In this document: in pieces, positions 61,823-64,000 of the stretch
Numbering within the stretch: position 1 is the stretch's first letter
How the letters are laid out: each line of letters opens with the position of its first letter
DNA from: Microvirga makkahensis
Lineage (GTDB): Bacteria > Pseudomonadota > Alphaproteobacteria > Rhizobiales > Beijerinckiaceae
Length of the DNA: 64,000 bases
Reading direction: 5' to 3'
NCBI RefSeq assembly: GCF_009830105.1
Contig: NZ_WURB01000005.1
Location: 248,001 to 312,000 of the forward strand
Notes under the pieces: generated by a model
Told to the model about the DNA's origin: nothing
Database searches by the model: none
Seen by the model: only the letters and a program-made list of their open reading frames with translations
Translations under genes and position numbers: made by a program

Positions 61823-64000
61823 ACGTCCCAAGCATAACGTGAATTCCAGCGCGATGAGTGGCACCGGCATGAAACAGCTTACCCGATTTGGCGACCTACT
61901 CGACAAGAGGATCAATCAATCGGCGGCAGGAGCTGTGATTGCGATCTCGCTTGCGGCGATAATCGTCCAGGTAGGCCCTCTTCACGCTCAAACGGCCGCA
62001 CCTCGTTCCTTGGCTCCGACGACTGACTTCAGCAAGCTCTGTGTAGCTCCTCCGAAAGTCTCTCTGACCAGGGACTGGAGGAAGTGGAGTAAGGGACAGT
62101 CAATCGGCAATCTCGACGAGATGTACGATGCGGCCATGCTCTATGCGGATGGCGCGCCGCAGGTTCCCCGCGATCCGGCAACAGCCCGGAAGTTGTTGGA
62201 GGAGCTGTCTGTCCGGACATGGCCGGGAAAGGCGCGCGCTCTTTATCGCCTGGGCAAGTTGATGCTCGACCCAGCAGCGGGCCCGGTCGATGCCGAACGC
62301 GCGGCATCATTGTTCACTACTGCGACCGCCATGCTTCACATGGACGCGGCCGTTCAGCTTGCGCGACTTCATGAGACGGGGCGTATCAAAAATGCCGATG
62401 TCAAGGAAGCCGAACGCCTGCTGCGCACCGCCTCGGCCGCTGGCAACGTGGACGGCGTCATCGGGCTTGCGCGCCTTCAACAAAGCGGTCGCACCGGTGC
62501 GGTGCCCAAGACGGCCACGGATGATCTCGTCAAACTCGCTCTCCTTATTCTGTACGGCGATCTCGGCCGGGGCAAGTGCAGTTCCTTGTATGAGATCGGG
62601 ACGATCCTGTCCGATGATACGCTCGTTCCGGGCGGGTTGCCGGAATCGATAAGGTGGTTCGAAGCCGCGGCGCGACAGGGAGATCACCGCGGCGATCTGG
62701 CACTTGCCGAAATTTACATGCAGCGGCGGGCCGTAGCCACGCCGGATGTCGTCGTCCGACATCTCACCCGAGCTGCAGAGGCAGGATGGGCCCAGGCCAT
62801 GACTTCGCTGGGCGAGTATTACCTGCGGGGCGAAGGAGCGCCCAAGGACATCGCCAAGGGCGTGGCATGGCTTGAGAAGGCAGGCACCTATGCGGATATC
62901 GACGCCTACAAGCTCCTGGCGCGTCACTACCGGGGAGAGTTCGGCTCAGCTCCCGATCTCCCGAAGGCAGTGGAGGCACTTTCCCGTGCCGTCGCCCTGC
63001 CAGGTCATGGCACAAGCGTTCTCGTGTCGCTGGCCCGCCTTTATGCCGCCGGGATCCGAGGACAGCCGGATATCGAGAGCGCGCTTGCACTTTATCGACA
63101 GGCTGCGGATCGTGGTGATCCCTCCGGTCTGACGGAGCTTGCCAAACTCCTGTTGGCCAGGCCGCAGGATGCCGAAGGGACGGATGTGGTCGCGCTTCTC
63201 AAGGATGCGGCAGACCGCGGCAGTCCCGATGCGATGGGGCTACTTTCCGATCTCTACGAATGCAGCGCCGTTGTTTCTCCAGACATGGAGCAGGCACGTT
63301 CATGGCTCGTGCGCGCAGCCGCGGCGGGACACCCGCGCAGCATCGCGGCTCTTGCTTCCAGGGCCGGAGCCGATCCGGAGATGACCCGTCGAAACATGGA
63401 AGCTCTCAAGGGCGCCGCAGAGGAGGGAGATCGTGAGAGCATGGTGCTCCTGTCCTTTGCCTACAGAACGGGCCAAGGCCTCGACCGTGACGAACGTCTG
63501 GCTGCCAAATGGCAGGAGGCCGCGCTTGCTCCCGGCGAAGACCGCTCCCGGGCCCAACTTCTCCTGGCCCGCAAACTCCTGAACGGAGAGAGGGGTGGGG
63601 CTGACGAGGGTTTCGCTCGGGGCCTGCTCGAGGAAGTTGCGAGAGATGGCGATGCGAATGCGGCGTTCGAACTGGGGCGCCTTCTGGTTTCGGCTGCCCA
63701 GTCCGACGGAGACGCGCGCGCCCGGGGTGTGGCGCTTCTACAGAAAGCGGCCGCGTCGGGGATTGCTCCTGCGATGGCGATACTGGCGGACCAGCCCGAC
63801 GATCAACTCCGATCCACCGGCAGGACGGCAGCCGAATGGAGGCGCTCGGCAGCGGAGGCCGGCAACGCCCGCGCAGCGATCTCGCTCGCGGCTCTCGCGA
63901 AGGATCCGTCGGAAGCGTCGGCCTGGATTGCCAGGGTCGAATCCCTGCCTGTTTGTTCCGCAAGAGACATGGTGGAGCTGGCCCAGATCCAGTCACGGGT
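61806..64000 (+). CDS. Second large Sel1-repeat protein, cut by the window edge
   Basis: This frame is open to the end of the window, at least 731 codons. It starts ATGATG at 61806, overlapping the previous gene by 17 bases. A hydrophobic segment (AGAVIAISLAAIIVQVGPL) about 40 residues in is followed by HAQ, so it is a long signal peptide or an anchor. Sel1-like repeats then run to the edge (SIRWFEAAARQGDHRGDLALAEIYMQR, AMTSLGEYYLRGEGAPKDIAKGVAWLEKAG). It is related to, but not a copy of, the gene before it. Its position in the alginate operon suggests a second scaffold or assembly protein; this is inference. Confidence 0.8.
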   Translation, partial: MMTTNRRPKHNVNSSAMSGTGMKQLTRFGDLLDKRINQSAAGAVIAISLAAIIVQVGPLHAQTAAPRSLAPTTDFSKLCVAPPKVSLTRDWRKWSKGQSIGNLDEMYDAAMLYADGAPQVPRDPATARKLLEELSVRTWPGKARALYRLGKLMLDPAAGPVDAERAASLFTTATAMLHMDAAVQLARLHETGRIKNADVKEAERLLRTASAAGNVDGVIGLARLQQSGRTGAVPKTATDDLVKLALLILYGDLGRGKCSSLYEIGTILSDDTLVPGGLPESIRWFEAAARQGDHRGDLALAEIYMQRRAVATPDVVVRHLTRAAEAGWAQAMTSLGEYYLRGEGAPKDIAKGVAWLEKAGTYADIDAYKLLARHYRGEFGSAPDLPKAVEALSRAVALPGHGTSVLVSLARLYAAGIRGQPDIESALALYRQAADRGDPSGLTELAKLLLARPQDAEGTDVVALLKDAADRGSPDAMGLLSDLYECSAVVSPDMEQARSWLVRAAAAGHPRSIAALASRAGADPEMTRRNMEALKGAAEEGDRESMVLLSFAYRTGQGLDRDERLAAKWQEAALAPGEDRSRAQLLLARKLLNGERGGADEGFARGLLEEVARDGDANAAFELGRLLVSAAQSDGDARARGVALLQKAAASGIAPAMAILADQPDDQLRSTGRTAAEWRRSAAEAGNARAAISLAALAKDPSEASAWIARVESLPVCSARDMVELAQIQSR

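Overview
The window is GC-rich DNA from an alphaproteobacterium. The cell-cycle set chpT, ctrA and a SciP-type CtrA inhibitor, the flagellar gene fliJ beside ctrA, GANTC sites upstream of ctrA and a Rhodobacter-type PmtA all point to Hyphomicrobiales. A Methylobacteriaceae/Microvirga-like host is my best guess, but this is inference from gene content and no database was searched.

Layout. 1-8.5 kb is ordinary core genome: cysQ (cut by the window edge), chpT, ctrA, fliJ, a GNAT enzyme, a YbhN-type membrane protein, a Fis-type HTH protein, sciP, mnmA, pmtA and an elongator tRNA-Met. 8.5-21.2 kb is an old genomic island. It sits at the tRNA-Met gene, carries a truncated integrase just inside, and ends at a decayed copy of the tRNA 3' end. 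Its cargo is catabolic: an ornithine-cyclodeaminase-like enzyme, a D-threonine-aldolase-family enzyme and a LysR regulator; then a tctC-tctB-tctA-gamma-glutamyltransferase operon, a TauE exporter and a GntR regulator. 21.2-45.3 kb is a patchwork of intact envelope or stress genes (DUF389, DUF2254, MscS, CAP, LysM, PRC-barrel, rhodanese, a GlxA-type AraC regulator with a divergent methyltransferase). Between them lie many broken genes: sulfite dehydrogenase sorAB, ClC channel, AI-2E transporter, TerC, serralysin-type peptidase, RTX/VCBS protein, an AraC regulator, PepSY-like secreted proteins and an IS6-like scrap.

45.3 kb to the end is the most interesting part: an alginate-type exopolysaccharide locus. 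A divergent 955-residue AlgE-type mannuronan C5-epimerase with RTX repeats faces algD - alg8 - alg44 - algA - algG (fused to a large helical-repeat domain) - algL - two very large Sel1-repeat genes. The genes are tightly packed and several overlap. AlgA and AlgD would supply GDP-mannuronic acid. Alg8 and the PilZ protein Alg44 would polymerise and export it under c-di-GMP control. The AlgG domain would epimerise it in the periplasm, AlgL would clear stray polymer, and the repeat proteins probably form the periplasmic scaffold that AlgK provides in Pseudomonas. The secreted epimerase has Asn where characterised AlgE enzymes have the DPHE-motif Asp. The outer-membrane porin and acetylation genes (algE porin, algX/I/J/F) are not in the window and may lie past its right edge.
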